Shown here piece after piece: positions 43,354 to 52,621 of a stretch of 62,187 nt of DNA. The translations under genes and the position numbers were made by a program. The stretch is taken from contig SVTX01000006.1 of assembly GCA_015063545.1 (NCBI GenBank), positions 1-62,187 on the forward strand. The letters are read 5' to 3'. Position 1 is the first letter of the stretch. The number at the start of each line of letters is the position of its first letter. Source of the stretch: Oscillospiraceae bacterium. Lineage in GTDB: Bacteria > Bacillota > Clostridia > Oscillospirales > CAG-272. Below the pieces are notes generated by a model that worked only from the letters and a program-made list of their open reading frames with translations, was not told the DNA's origin and searched no databases.

Positions 43354-45015
43354 ATGAAAAAAATAATTGTATTTGTATTGGTATTATGCTTGTGTGCATG
43401 CGCATTTATTGCCTGCGATAGCGCGGATGAAAAAAAAGAAAATAATTCTCAGTCGGGCATTCAGGATACTCCCGACAAATATCATAGCTTTAAATCTGAA
43501 AGTGACGCTGAGGTCGAGGGAACATATTTTGATGCTTCCACTACAAATCAAGGCGTTGCGATAGATATGAACAAGGTCAAGACACAGATAGGCGCATATG
43601 ATTACGCAGATTTCGTCAAGACCAACGACGTAACGGACTTTGTAGTTATCAGAGTTACGGGATACGGCGACATCGTAGTCGCGCTTCGTCCCGATGTTGC
43701 TCCCACAACTGCACAAAACTTTAAAAAACTCGTATCTGAGAAATTTTTCAACAACCTTGTTTTTCATAGAGTATATAAGGGCTTTATGATTCAGGGAGGT
43801 GGTATGTATGCTGACGGAAGTGAAAAGGATGCCTCGTCTATAGTCGGTGAATTTACAAGCAACGGATTCACAAACAACCTCACTCACGAGGCGGGAGTTA
43901 TCTCTATGGCGCGTACAACAGTGCCCAATTCTGCATCTTCACAGTTCTTTATAATGCATTCATACACGCAGAGTCTTGACGGGTCTTATGCAGCATTTGG
44001 ATACGTTCTTGCAGGTATGGGTGTTGTAAATGAGATAGCCAATTGTAAGGTACAGGCATCTGCAATGATGAACGGAGAAGTGTCCGATCCCGTTGAAGAT
44101 ATTATCATAAAGGAATCATTCTTTGTAAAACCCGTAAAGGGAACAGGAGTAGGCTCTGAGAAGTCATATGCTCCCTGCGCGCATAAATACGGAGAATGGG
44201 CACAGACAAAGGCGGCAAGCTGTTCTGCTTTTGGTGAAGAAAAGAGAATTTGCAGCGAATGTTCAAACGAGGAGAGCAGAAAGCTCTCCAAGCTCCCCCA
44301 TAGCTACATAGACGGCTTTTGTGCTTGCGGAGCGTATAATTTTGAGGTAGATGCTGCTATCGAAGGTGTTAGCTTTGATACCGCGACTACCGGTTCGGGC
44401 ACCGAAATAGACATGGAGAAGGTCAAGGAACAGATAGGTGCGTATGAGTATACCGATTTTGTAAAAAATGAAGGTCCTACCGATTTCGTTGTTATAAAAG
44501 TCAAGGATTACGGCGATATAGTTATCGCGCTCAGAAGTGACGTTGCACCTATAACCGCTGATAACTTCAAACAACTTGTTTCTCAAGGCTTTTACAAGAA
44601 CTATATATTCCACAGAGTTATTAAAGATTTCATGATACAGGGCGGCGGAATCAAGGCAAACGGAACGTCTCAGACGACGGATGCTATTTCCGGTGAATTC
44701 ACAAGCAACGGATTCCTCAATACCCTTACTCATGAGGCGGGAGTTATCTCCATGGCTCGTACGAACGAGCCCGACTCTGCATCATCTCAGTTCTTCATCA
44801 TGCACGGAAAAGCAGAACATCTTGACGGGGACTACGCCGCATTTGGTTACGTGGTTGCAGGAATGGACGTTGTGGATGCTATCGCAAAGTGTGAGGTTGA
44901 TAACCCGTTATCCAGTTTCCCCATGCCCATTGATAAGGTTGAAATCGAGGATGTGTTCTTTGTTTCTCCTATAGCAGATACGGGGCTTGCGGCGGAAATT
45001 GTTGTAACCGAATAA
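43354..45015 (+). CDS. Lipoprotein with two tandem cyclophilin-type peptidyl-prolyl isomerase domains
   Basis: 553 residues. The signal peptide ends in lipobox AFIAC (Cys21). Cyclophilin domain 1 spans ~95-258 and domain 2 ~370-535. Both have FHRV-x-K-x-FMIQGGG and ISMAR ... SASSQFFIMH, so both keep the catalytic Arg and the substrate-groove residues. They are joined by a Cys-rich linker (~275-328: CAHKYG, CSECSNE, CACG) similar to the Cys-rich spacer of the LRR protein at 2-1834. The halves also share the sequence before each domain (SF/YFDT-x-TT ... IDM-x-K-V-K-x-QIGAY), so the duplication covers a ~270-residue unit. It folds exported proteins. Confidence 0.93.
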   Translation: MKKIIVFVLVLCLCACAFIACDSADEKKENNSQSGIQDTPDKYHSFKSESDAEVEGTYFDASTTNQGVAIDMNKVKTQIGAYDYADFVKTNDVTDFVVIRVTGYGDIVVALRPDVAPTTAQNFKKLVSEKFFNNLVFHRVYKGFMIQGGGMYADGSEKDASSIVGEFTSNGFTNNLTHEAGVISMARTTVPNSASSQFFIMHSYTQSLDGSYAAFGYVLAGMGVVNEIANCKVQASAMMNGEVSDPVEDIIIKESFFVKPVKGTGVGSEKSYAPCAHKYGEWAQTKAASCSAFGEEKRICSECSNEESRKLSKLPHSYIDGFCACGAYNFEVDAAIEGVSFDTATTGSGTEIDMEKVKEQIGAYEYTDFVKNEGPTDFVVIKVKDYGDIVIALRSDVAPITADNFKQLVSQGFYKNYIFHRVIKDFMIQGGGIKANGTSQTTDAISGEFTSNGFLNTLTHEAGVISMARTNEPDSASSQFFIMHGKAEHLDGDYAAFGYVVAGMDVVDAIAKCEVDNPLSSFPMPIDKVEIEDVFFVSPIADTGLAAEIVVTE

Positions 45016-45021
45016 AACAAT

Positions 45022-45056
45022 AAAAAGGTTGTTGCATCGCAACAACCTTTTTATTT
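45022..45056. terminator. Two-way terminator
   Basis: A fourteen-base perfect stem AAAAAGGTTGTTGC / GCAACAACCTTTTT with loop ATC, between converging genes. Confidence 0.9.
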
Positions 45057-46441
45057 TATTCAACGGATTTAAGGACTTTGATGGCCTCATATATGCTATG
45101 GATAGGAATAAGTTCAATATCCGTATCTATCTTTCGCTTTTCAATATTTTTGTAGGGAACAATAGCTTTTGTAAATCCAAGTCTTGCCGCTTCTTTTACA
45201 CGCTGTTCGAGATTTGATACGGCGCGGCACTCACCCGAAAGACCAAGCTCGCCAATGGCGATAAGATCGTCGGGAATGGCTTTATCCGTGAGAGAGGATA
45301 TCATAGCGAGTGCTATGGCTGCGTCCGACGCAGGCTCGTCAATATGAAGGCCTCCTATTACATTCAGATATACGTCGTTTTGATAGAATTTTAAGCCTAA
45401 ACGCTTTTCAAGTACGGCAATAATGAGACACGCGCGATTGTAGTCAATTCCGTTTGACGTACGACGCGGCGCGGGGAATGACGTAGGAGACACAAGAGCC
45501 TGTATTTCGGCTATAAGTGGGCGTGTTCCTTCTATTGTACACACGGCACAGTTGCCGGGGGTATTTTTAGGTCTGCCGGACAAAAGCATCTCCGACGGGT
45601 TTTCAACCTCGATAAGCCCCTTGTCTCCCATTTCGAAAACGCCAATTTCATTTGTTGATCCGAATCTGTTCTTGTTTGCTCTTATAATCCTGTATGACTG
45701 AAGCTTTTCTCCCTCAAAGCAAAGAACCGCATCTACCATGTGCTCAAGCACCTTGGGCCCTGCAATCCCGCCTTCCTTGTTAACATGACCGACAAGGAGC
45801 ATGGATATACCCTCGGATTTGGCTTTCGTTATGAACGACAATGCGCACTCGCGCACCTGCGTGATGCTTCCGGGCGCGGATTTTATCTGCTCATCATAGA
45901 TTGTCTGTATGGAGTCGATTATGATAACGTCGGGTTTTATTTTATCGGATTGTTTGATGATATCGTCAATATTTGTCTCTGTAAGAATATAGAGATTTTC
46001 TCCCATAACGCCAAGTCTTTTTGCGCGGAGCTTGAGCTGACCGCCGGATTCCTCACCCGATACGTACAAAACCTTACGGCTTTTGCCAAGACAGTCTGAT
46101 ATCTGCATGAGCAAAGTAGATTTTCCTATACCCGGCTCGCCCGAAATAAGTACGACAGAGCCATGGACAAGGCCTCCGCCAAGAACGCGGTCAAGCTCTG
46201 AAAGTCCTGTGCCCGATCTTATGTATGATGGAATGTCCAGCTCATTATACGAGATAGCAGTATTATTTGTGCCAATGCTTGATATAGCGCGGCGATTTGC
46301 TTTTGCGCTTGACTCGGGCGCTGTATTGATTACATCCTCGACCATAGTGTTCCATGAGTTGCAGGATGGGCATTTTCCCATCCATTTGGGTGTTTGGTAG
46401 CCGCATTCGGAACATATATATATTGTCTTTAGTCCTTTCAT
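45056..46441 (-). CDS. radA: DNA repair protein RadA
   Basis: 461 residues. An N-terminal zinc finger (CSECGYQTPKWMGKCPSC) leads into the RecA-like domain with Walker A GEPGIGKST and the RadA motif KNRFGSTNEIGVF. The C-terminal Lon-like domain ends the protein. It helps process recombination intermediates and branch migration. The ATG at 46441 has AAGGA six bases upstream; a longer frame to 46486 lacks a ribosome site. Confidence 0.96.
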   Translation of the reverse strand: MKGLKTIYICSECGYQTPKWMGKCPSCNSWNTMVEDVINTAPESSAKANRRAISSIGTNNTAISYNELDIPSYIRSGTGLSELDRVLGGGLVHGSVVLISGEPGIGKSTLLMQISDCLGKSRKVLYVSGEESGGQLKLRAKRLGVMGENLYILTETNIDDIIKQSDKIKPDVIIIDSIQTIYDEQIKSAPGSITQVRECALSFITKAKSEGISMLLVGHVNKEGGIAGPKVLEHMVDAVLCFEGEKLQSYRIIRANKNRFGSTNEIGVFEMGDKGLIEVENPSEMLLSGRPKNTPGNCAVCTIEGTRPLIAEIQALVSPTSFPAPRRTSNGIDYNRACLIIAVLEKRLGLKFYQNDVYLNVIGGLHIDEPASDAAIALAMISSLTDKAIPDDLIAIGELGLSGECRAVSNLEQRVKEAARLGFTKAIVPYKNIEKRKIDTDIELIPIHSIYEAIKVLKSVE

Positions 46442-46476
46442 GTCAGATCCTTCCGCCTTTGTTATTCTTACATTTA

Positions 46477-46505
46477 AGTATAACATACCTATAAATAATT
46501 TTCAA
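46477..46505 (-). promoter_or_regulatory. Sigma-A promoter of radA
   Basis: On the minus strand, TTGAAA (46500-46505) and TATACT (46477-46482) with a 17-base spacer. Confidence 0.75.
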
Positions 46506-46533
46506 CATCAAATCAATAAATTTTTTTGCGGTA

Positions 46534-46562
46534 TCATAAATCTGACAGACTGTCCATATAAT
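46534..46562 (+). promoter_or_regulatory. Candidate sigma-E promoter of spoIVA
   Basis: TCATAAA (46534-46540), a 14-base spacer and CATATAAT (46555-46562) fit the mother-cell sigma-E pattern (-35 like ATATT/ATAAA, -10 CATAxAxT). spoIVA is a known sigma-E target in Bacillus. The match is by eye. Confidence 0.65.
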
Positions 46563-46600
46563 TTAGCGATAGTATATCAAGGAAAGGTGCGGTATAAAAT

Positions 46601-48079
46601 ATGACGGAACACTCCATTTATGAGGATATATCTCAAAGAACTAACGGAGATATCTACATTGGCGTTGTAGGGCCGGTTAGAACCGGCAAGTCCACGTTTA
46701 TCAAAAGATTTATGGAATCTCTTGTTCTTCCGAATATTACGGAAGGGTATTCACGAGAAAGAGCGAGGGATGAGATGCCGCAATCTGCGGCGGGAAAAAC
46801 GGTTATGACAACGGAACCCAAGTTCATTCCGGACGAGGCGGTGACGATAACTCTTGACGGTTGCTCTAATTTGAATGTTAAAATGATTGACTGCGTGGGT
46901 TATGTCGTACCCGAAGCGCTCGGCACTATTGAGGACGGTCAGCCGAGAATGGTGAGAACACCGTGGCGTGACGAGCCTATGCCGTTTGTTGAGGCGGCGG
47001 AGCTTGGAACGCATAAGGTTATAACCGAGCATGCGACAATAGGAATGCTCATAACTACAGACGGCACGATAGGCGACATTTCAAGGGAAAGCTATGTTGA
47101 GGCAGAGGAGAGAATTGTCAGAGAGCTTCGCGAGATGGGGAAACCGTTTGCTCTTATTTTGAATTCTGCTAAGCCTACAAGTGATCAGGCAATAGCTCTT
47201 GCGTACGAGTTGGAGGCTAAATACGAAGCTCCGGTCGCGCTTGTTTCCTGTATGGATCTTGATGCTGAGGATATACGTCATATACTGGAGCTTGTGCTTC
47301 ATGAATTTCCTGCCAACGAGATAAGCATATCTATGCCCGAATGGACTACGGCATTGGAGCCTGATCACAGAATAAGACAGTCTCTTATGACAAGCATACA
47401 TAAATGCGCCTCTCGTGTACACAAGGTGGGGGATATCAAAGAAGCATTTTCCGATCTGTGCAATAATGAATACATAAAGAGCGCAGATCTTGAGGAGATA
47501 AACCTTGGCAACGGTTGTGCGCGCGTATCTGTGAAGATGGCAGACGGTTTGTATTTTGATATTATAAGTGAACTTACGGGATTTGATATAGACGGAGAAC
47601 AATCGCTTATCAAGCTGTTAAAAGAGCTCTCACAAATGAAGGACAGATACGACAGAGTAGCTGCAGCACTTGACGAAGCGGAAGAGAAGGGCTACGGAAT
47701 AGTTATGCCCAACATATCAGACCTAAAGCTTGCCGAGCCCGAGATAGTAAAGCAATCGGGCGGTTATGGCGTACGACTTAAAGCGTCGGCGCAATCTATA
47801 CACATGATACGCGCAAACATCGAGACCGAGATAAATCCCATAGTAGGTACGGAACAGCAGTCCGAGGATCTTGTTAAATACATGCTCCGAGAGTTTGAGG
47901 AAGAGCCCACAAAGATATGGCAATCCAATATGTTTGGAAAAACTCTTTATGAGCTTGTGGGAGAGGGACTGCATACGAAGCTTGAGCACATGCCCGAGGC
48001 ATCCCGCAAAAAGCTTTCCGAAACGCTCGAACGTATTATCAACGAGGGTAGCGGCGGACTTATTTGTATTATACTTTGA
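46601..48079 (+). CDS. spoIVA: Stage IV sporulation protein A, spore coat morphogenetic ATPase
   Basis: 492 residues, the normal length. Walker A GPVRTGKST lies near residues 25-33, the DCVGYVVPEALG segment follows, and the conserved C-terminus ends GGLICIIL. SpoIVA polymerises with ATP hydrolysis on the outer forespore membrane and forms the base of the coat. Its presence shows that the organism is, or descends from, an endospore former. A candidate sigma-E promoter lies 39 bases upstream. Confidence 0.97.
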   Translation: MTEHSIYEDISQRTNGDIYIGVVGPVRTGKSTFIKRFMESLVLPNITEGYSRERARDEMPQSAAGKTVMTTEPKFIPDEAVTITLDGCSNLNVKMIDCVGYVVPEALGTIEDGQPRMVRTPWRDEPMPFVEAAELGTHKVITEHATIGMLITTDGTIGDISRESYVEAEERIVRELREMGKPFALILNSAKPTSDQAIALAYELEAKYEAPVALVSCMDLDAEDIRHILELVLHEFPANEISISMPEWTTALEPDHRIRQSLMTSIHKCASRVHKVGDIKEAFSDLCNNEYIKSADLEEINLGNGCARVSVKMADGLYFDIISELTGFDIDGEQSLIKLLKELSQMKDRYDRVAAALDEAEEKGYGIVMPNISDLKLAEPEIVKQSGGYGVRLKASAQSIHMIRANIETEINPIVGTEQQSEDLVKYMLREFEEEPTKIWQSNMFGKTLYELVGEGLHTKLEHMPEASRKKLSETLERIINEGSGGLICIIL

Positions 48080-48083
48080 TAAT

Positions 48084-48118
48084 AAAGAAACTCAACCGAT
48101 GAGGTTGGGTTTCTTTGT
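48084..48118 (+). terminator. Terminator after spoIVA
   Basis: Stem AAAGAAACTCAACC / GGTTGGGTTTCTTT with one G-T pair and a five-base loop. Confidence 0.8.
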
Positions 48119-48131
48119 TGTAAGACGCAAA

Positions 48132-48160
48132 CCACCGAAAGGATTTATCCTTTCGGTGGA
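48132..48160 (-). terminator. Hairpin downstream of the 48181-48711 gene
   Basis: Perfect stem CCACCGAAAGGA / TCCTTTCGGTGG. Its core is the same as that of the hairpin at 48857-48884, which follows the paralogous gene. Confidence 0.7.
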
Positions 48161-48180
48161 GAATATCAGTATTTTTTGCC

Positions 48181-48711
48181 TTATGTAATTAGTTTGAAGT
48201 TTTTCTTGCTATATACATATCCTATCTTTCCATTTTTGTATAAAACAACGTAAAATTCATCACCTTGCAAAACAGAGTCGTTAAAGTCATCTTTATTTGT
48301 AAAACAATATTCGCTCCAATCATATAGTTTGTCAGGAACTTCCCATTCACCTGATTCAAACCTCACGCAAAGAACCTTACGGAAATCAAAAAAATGTCGA
48401 ATTCGCGGATGATACTTGTTTTTGGAATATTTCTCAATCAATTCTTGGCTCAAGATTGTAAATTCCATATTGGCTATCCTACGTTTGTTACATTGATAAC
48501 AACAAAACTGAAAGATAATATGCGGCACGGGAATACACCAAACCAACAGTCCCAATATAAATGTTTTTGTCAACGCCCAAACAAGCACAGCAAAAAGCAT
48601 AAACAATATAATAAAATTCATAAACAGATTGAAATGATATGCAAAACTGTTTTTATTGATCTTTTTCAAGTCATTACATATGACCTTATGCATTAAAAGT
48701 TCTTTTTGCAT
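48181..48711 (-). CDS. Unknown small membrane protein, paralogue of 48889-49452
   Basis: About 176 residues. A basic N-terminus and one long hydrophobic region (FNLFMNFIILFMLFAVLVWA, then LVWCIPVPHIIFQF) form two spans. A ~100-residue cytoplasmic domain ends in DEFYVVLYKNGKIGYVYSKK, close to the end of its paralogue. The ATG at 48711 has GGAGGGG six bases upstream; an ATG two codons earlier is too close to that site. Function unknown. Confidence 0.78.
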   Translation of the reverse strand: MQKELLMHKVICNDLKKINKNSFAYHFNLFMNFIILFMLFAVLVWALTKTFILGLLVWCIPVPHIIFQFCCYQCNKRRIANMEFTILSQELIEKYSKNKYHPRIRHFFDFRKVLCVRFESGEWEVPDKLYDWSEYCFTNKDDFNDSVLQGDEFYVVLYKNGKIGYVYSKKNFKLIT

Positions 48712-48856
48712 TAACATCCCCTCCGAACATCACTATATTTTCATTATATCATAGAAAAAATATAATGTCAACTCTACTAATTACCATACGATAACATCAC
48801 CTAATATAGCTCGTCTAAATTCCATGCACCACATTTATATAACTCACCTAGAAAAA

Positions 48857-48884
48857 ACACCGAAAGGATAAATCCTTTCGGTGT
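48857..48884 (-). terminator. Terminator of the 48889-49452 gene
   Basis: A twelve-base stem ACACCGAAAGGA / TCCTTTCGGTGT followed by a six-T run on the minus strand, four bases after the stop codon. Confidence 0.85.
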
Positions 48885-48888
48885 GAAA

Positions 48889-49452
48889 TCAAATCTTGCC
48901 ATCTTTCAGCTCGTATATTTTTTTGCTGTATGCATTTACAATAACACGGTCCTTGGCATTGTCCAATACGACAACATAAAAAACATCACCCTTGATAGTG
49001 TAATCACATACTCCATGATTGACAGCTATCCTTCCGTGCTTTTGGAAATATAATGCATCCTCCAAACACCGCACGTAATCCTTGCGGCCAAAAGAACCTA
49101 TGAGAACCTTTTCTCTGACTTTTTCTTTCTCCGCAACAGTAGCAACTGTATCCTCGCAAATGCTGTATTCTTTGTTGTTAACAGCCTTCAATTTCAAATA
49201 TGTATCTTTAAAATTAATAACAAGGCGTATGCAAAGCGGTATAAAAAACACGAACATCAATATTACATATAGGAAATCGTATAAATCAAAGAAGTGTTCT
49301 ATTGTCAAATATAGAAATAGCACAGCCACCACACACCCTAAAAATGTATATATGATGCGTCCGATGTGCTTTAACATTTGAGATTTGACCTTTTTGTGTA
49401 AATCGGAATGAATACGATCTCTATCAAGTATTTTTTTGTTGTGTTGTCCCAT
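48889..49452 (-). CDS. Unknown small membrane protein, paralogue of 48181-48711
   Basis: 187 residues. Two spans (IIYTFLGCVVAVLFLYLTI and FLYVILMFVFFIPLCIRLVI) are followed by a cytoplasmic domain that ends GDVFYVVVLDNAKDRVIVNA and a YSKK motif. Layout and ending match the next gene. AGAGGT lies five bases before the ATG. Each of the pair has its own spacing and hairpin, so they look like separate transcripts that arose by tandem duplication. Confidence 0.78.
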   Translation of the reverse strand: MGQHNKKILDRDRIHSDLHKKVKSQMLKHIGRIIYTFLGCVVAVLFLYLTIEHFFDLYDFLYVILMFVFFIPLCIRLVINFKDTYLKLKAVNNKEYSICEDTVATVAEKEKVREKVLIGSFGRKDYVRCLEDALYFQKHGRIAVNHGVCDYTIKGDVFYVVVLDNAKDRVIVNAYSKKIYELKDGKI

Positions 49453-49544
49453 GAGTACCTCTTTTGAATTTACTTATACCATTATACCACTTATTATAAT
49501 CAAAGTCAAGTAATCGCCTTTAACGATCGGGGAAAGCAAGCAGA

Positions 49545-51029
49545 TTACTTCCCATAATTAGGTGTCAGTGGAGTGAACATGATACCCACCGCATTTTCCA
49601 TGTATTCTATTTTGTCGTAGTCGTAGTACAATACGCAATCCGTATATTTTTCATACAGCCATGACAGATTGGATGTGCTGCCGTTTGTTCCGTTATAGAA
49701 ATAATTGTAAGACCAACCCAATGAGGATGTTGATCTCTCATAGTTGTATCCTGCGAAAAGCTCAATTTCGTAGTTTGAATTTATCTTATATATCTCATGA
49801 TACATTTCCTTAATGTCTTCATAATGAATGCAGCCGTTGGCATCTATCCACACGCTGATCTCATCTGTGTATTCATAGCTCTGCAAAAGCTCGACGGATT
49901 TGTTATTGATTGACAAAATTGCAGTGATGTGCCAAGTGTCTGTGGGTGTGTGTTTTGCCATAAGAATAAGCTCGTCCGAGCCATCGGAGTTAAGGTCTTT
50001 TAGGCAGTAGCCCATTGACGATTTATAATCAAATGCCAAGTCTTTCTCGTTTGTATACATACCGTCGACAAATTGCCATACATTATATAATTCATCTTCT
50101 GAAAGGAGCTTTTGGGGATTTTCTGCGAAAAATACAGTATAATTGCTATGCGACCAGTCGCTTGGTTTTGATACCTTATTCCACCTATCCTTTGTGCCGG
50201 CAAAGTGTATGGTTACCGGACTTGAAGTTTTGGAAAATGCATTTTCGCCAATGGTTTCTATTGTGCTTGAAAGATAGAGATTAAAGAATGAATTGAAGGC
50301 GTATTCCTTTATAATTTTTACTCCATTTGGAATTTTGCAGTTTGTCGAATGTATCTGATTAAAAAACGCATGTTTACCTATGACGGCAATGCTACCGTCA
50401 TTTGGAATTTCCCAATCTGCCATAGCGCATATGAGGGTGGAGTTTTTCTTGTCTATCAGACAGTTGCCCTTTACGTAGAAATCAGAGTTGTTCTTTGATA
50501 CAGCAATGTATTGAAGATTTTTACACGTAAGAAATGGGTTTACTCCGATATAATCAACGCTTTCGGGAATGAATATACTCTGTAAGCTATAGCAACAGTG
50601 AAATGCCATATCCCCGATGCTTTCAACTCCTTTTTGAAGAGTGACAGATTCGAGATTTTCGCAAAACTCAAATGCAGTGGTGCCGATACTCTTTACAGAT
50701 GCGCTGAGCACTACGGATCTTATGTCCTTGCAGTTATAGAACGCACCGTCTGCAATCTCCGTTACTTTGTCTCCGTCGGGGGAGGTGGAGGGAATAACTA
50801 TATGTTCATCTGTACATGTTCCGATGCCTGTGACCGAACACGATCCGTCATTGTTTGAAATGAATTCCAGACCATCAGAACAGCTTGCTTTGGCACATTC
50901 AGTCGCAGACTCAGCGGGGCGCTCCTCGGAAAGCTTGTCCTTGATGTCGTTCTCATCACACGAGAAAAACAAAATGCAGGTGGCGATCAATGTCATAAGT
51001 GTGAGTATTAATGCAAGAGCTTTTTTCAT
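49545..51029 (-). CDS. BspA-like LRR lipoprotein
   Basis: 494 residues. The signal peptide ends in lipobox LFFSC (Cys24). Residues ~75-310 hold divergent LRR_5 units (EIADGAFYNCKDIRSVVL, SIGTTAFEFCENLESVTL). The C-terminal ~190 residues form a different domain with DLNSDGSDELIL, resembling an FG-GAP/VCBS-like calcium-binding loop. Unlike the LRR protein at 2-1834, its units are well diverged. It is probably a surface lipoprotein. AAGGAAGG before the ATG. Confidence 0.88.
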   Translation of the reverse strand: MKKALALILTLMTLIATCILFFSCDENDIKDKLSEERPAESATECAKASCSDGLEFISNNDGSCSVTGIGTCTDEHIVIPSTSPDGDKVTEIADGAFYNCKDIRSVVLSASVKSIGTTAFEFCENLESVTLQKGVESIGDMAFHCCYSLQSIFIPESVDYIGVNPFLTCKNLQYIAVSKNNSDFYVKGNCLIDKKNSTLICAMADWEIPNDGSIAVIGKHAFFNQIHSTNCKIPNGVKIIKEYAFNSFFNLYLSSTIETIGENAFSKTSSPVTIHFAGTKDRWNKVSKPSDWSHSNYTVFFAENPQKLLSEDELYNVWQFVDGMYTNEKDLAFDYKSSMGYCLKDLNSDGSDELILMAKHTPTDTWHITAILSINNKSVELLQSYEYTDEISVWIDANGCIHYEDIKEMYHEIYKINSNYEIELFAGYNYERSTSSLGWSYNYFYNGTNGSTSNLSWLYEKYTDCVLYYDYDKIEYMENAVGIMFTPLTPNYGK

Positions 51030-51069
51030 GGTCTTTTCCTTCCTTTTAGTTGAATTGTTTTATATTTTG

Positions 51070-51108
51070 GGGGCAAAAACGGTGCGGCAAAAGTCGCACC
51101 GTTTTTAT
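51070..51108 (-). terminator. Terminator after murA
   Basis: A twelve-base stem AAAAACGGTGCG / CGCACCGTTTTT, between murA and the BspA-like lipoprotein gene on the same strand. Confidence 0.85.
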
Positions 51109-51130
51109 CATTATATTACGTTATCAAATA

Positions 51131-52423
51131 TCAGTTTGTTGCAGATGTGTAAGATACAGATCCCATGTCCATAACAAGCTTGATATCGGCGCCGAGTGCA
51201 GCGAACTTTTCCACAATGTTGACGTATCCGCGCTGGATCTTGTCAATTCCTGTGATCTCGGATGCACCTTCACTTCTGAGAGCCGCGATGACCATAGCCG
51301 CACCTGCTCTGAGGTCATGACAGGTAAGGGGAGCGCAGCCTGTGCTTTCAACACCCTTTATAACTGCTGTGTTGGATTCAACCGAAACATTAGCGCCTGT
51401 CTTTGTAAGTTCATCGACAAATCTGAATCTGCTGGGGAATATGTTATCTGTAACCTTGGATGTACCCTGTGCGTAGCAGAGCATGGTGGAGAACTGAGCC
51501 TGCATGTCTGTGGGGAAACCGGGATAGGGCTGAGTTGCGATATCAACTGCCTTGTACTTTCCGCAGGATTCAACGGTTATGTAGCTGTCGCCAACTGTTA
51601 CGTTGATGCCCGCCTCGATAAGCTTATTTGTTACACTTTCAAGATGCTTGGGGATTATGTTTGTAACAGTAACTCTGCCGCCTACAGTTGCGGCTGCTAC
51701 CATGTATGTGCCTGCTTCTATCATGTCGGGGGCGATGGAGTAACGGCAACCGTGAAGTTCCTTGACACCCTTTACCTTGATCACGCTTGTTCCTGCGCCT
51801 GTGATGTTTGCACCGCAAGCGTTGAGGAATACCGCAAGGTCAACTATGTGAGGCTCACGTGCTGCGTTTTCGATAACCGTTGTACCCTCAGCATATACAG
51901 ATGCGAGAATGGAGTTAACTGTTGCACCTACAGATACCTTGTCAAAGAATATCGTGTTTCCGCGAAGTTCCTCGGTCGTTTCAACCTCGATGTGTCCGTT
52001 TCTGATGTGGCACTGCGCTCCGAGCGCTTCAAACGCCTTCATGTGGAAATCAAGAGGTCTGGAGCCTATGCTACATCCGCCGGGGAGGATAACGCTTGCT
52101 TCACCGAATCTTCCAAGCTCTGCGCCGAGAAGGTAGGATGAACCGCGAAGCTGTGATGCAAGGTCATCGGGAGAAGAACAGGGCTGTATGTTTTTACAGT
52201 TTATCTGAACGGAGGTGGAACTGAGAATTTTCACCTCTGCTCCGGATGCTGCAAGGATTTCAAGAAGGAGTTTTATATCGCTGACCATGGGAACGTTATC
52301 TATTATGCATGTTTCACCCGTAAGAATGCATGCGGAAATAACCGGAAGGGCAGAGTTCTTCATTCCTCCGATTGCTACTGTACCGTAAAGAGGCTTGCCG
52401 CCGTTGACTATGATCTTATCCAT
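51131..52423 (-). CDS. murA: UDP-N-acetylglucosamine 1-carboxyvinyltransferase
   Basis: 430 residues. GMKNSALPVISACIL opens the first domain. LPGGCSIGSRPLDFH carries the active-site Cys attacked by fosfomycin, so the enzyme should be sensitive. YPGFPTDMQAQ and the second inside-out barrel are intact. It catalyses the first committed step of peptidoglycan synthesis. AGAGGT before the ATG. Confidence 0.96.
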   Translation of the reverse strand: MDKIIVNGGKPLYGTVAIGGMKNSALPVISACILTGETCIIDNVPMVSDIKLLLEILAASGAEVKILSSTSVQINCKNIQPCSSPDDLASQLRGSSYLLGAELGRFGEASVILPGGCSIGSRPLDFHMKAFEALGAQCHIRNGHIEVETTEELRGNTIFFDKVSVGATVNSILASVYAEGTTVIENAAREPHIVDLAVFLNACGANITGAGTSVIKVKGVKELHGCRYSIAPDMIEAGTYMVAAATVGGRVTVTNIIPKHLESVTNKLIEAGINVTVGDSYITVESCGKYKAVDIATQPYPGFPTDMQAQFSTMLCYAQGTSKVTDNIFPSRFRFVDELTKTGANVSVESNTAVIKGVESTGCAPLTCHDLRAGAAMVIAALRSEGASEITGIDKIQRGYVNIVEKFAALGADIKLVMDMGSVSYTSATN

Positions 52424-52592
52424 TCTGTACCTCTGTTCTGCCGTATGGCGAATTTATTTTGTGGGGAAAAAGGGAATAGCACGTTGAATTTTAAGGGGAA
52501 AAGTGTCTTTGGGGAAAAGCCACTCGTTTTTCATCATGCTTTGTTTTTTTATATAAAAATTTGTCGAATTCTACTCGGGTGTGCATGTATAT

Positions 52593-52621
52593 ATTTTACC
52601 ATATTCCAGCATTTTTGTAAA
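52593..52621 (-). promoter_or_regulatory. Probable sigma-A promoter of murA
   Basis: On the minus strand, TTTACA (52616-52621) and TAAAAT (52593-52598) with a 17-base spacer. Confidence 0.65.

Noticed and set aside
51050-52141. A 363-residue plus-strand frame opposite murA
   Set aside because: Shadow of murA; Cys-rich composition arises from the complementary codons.
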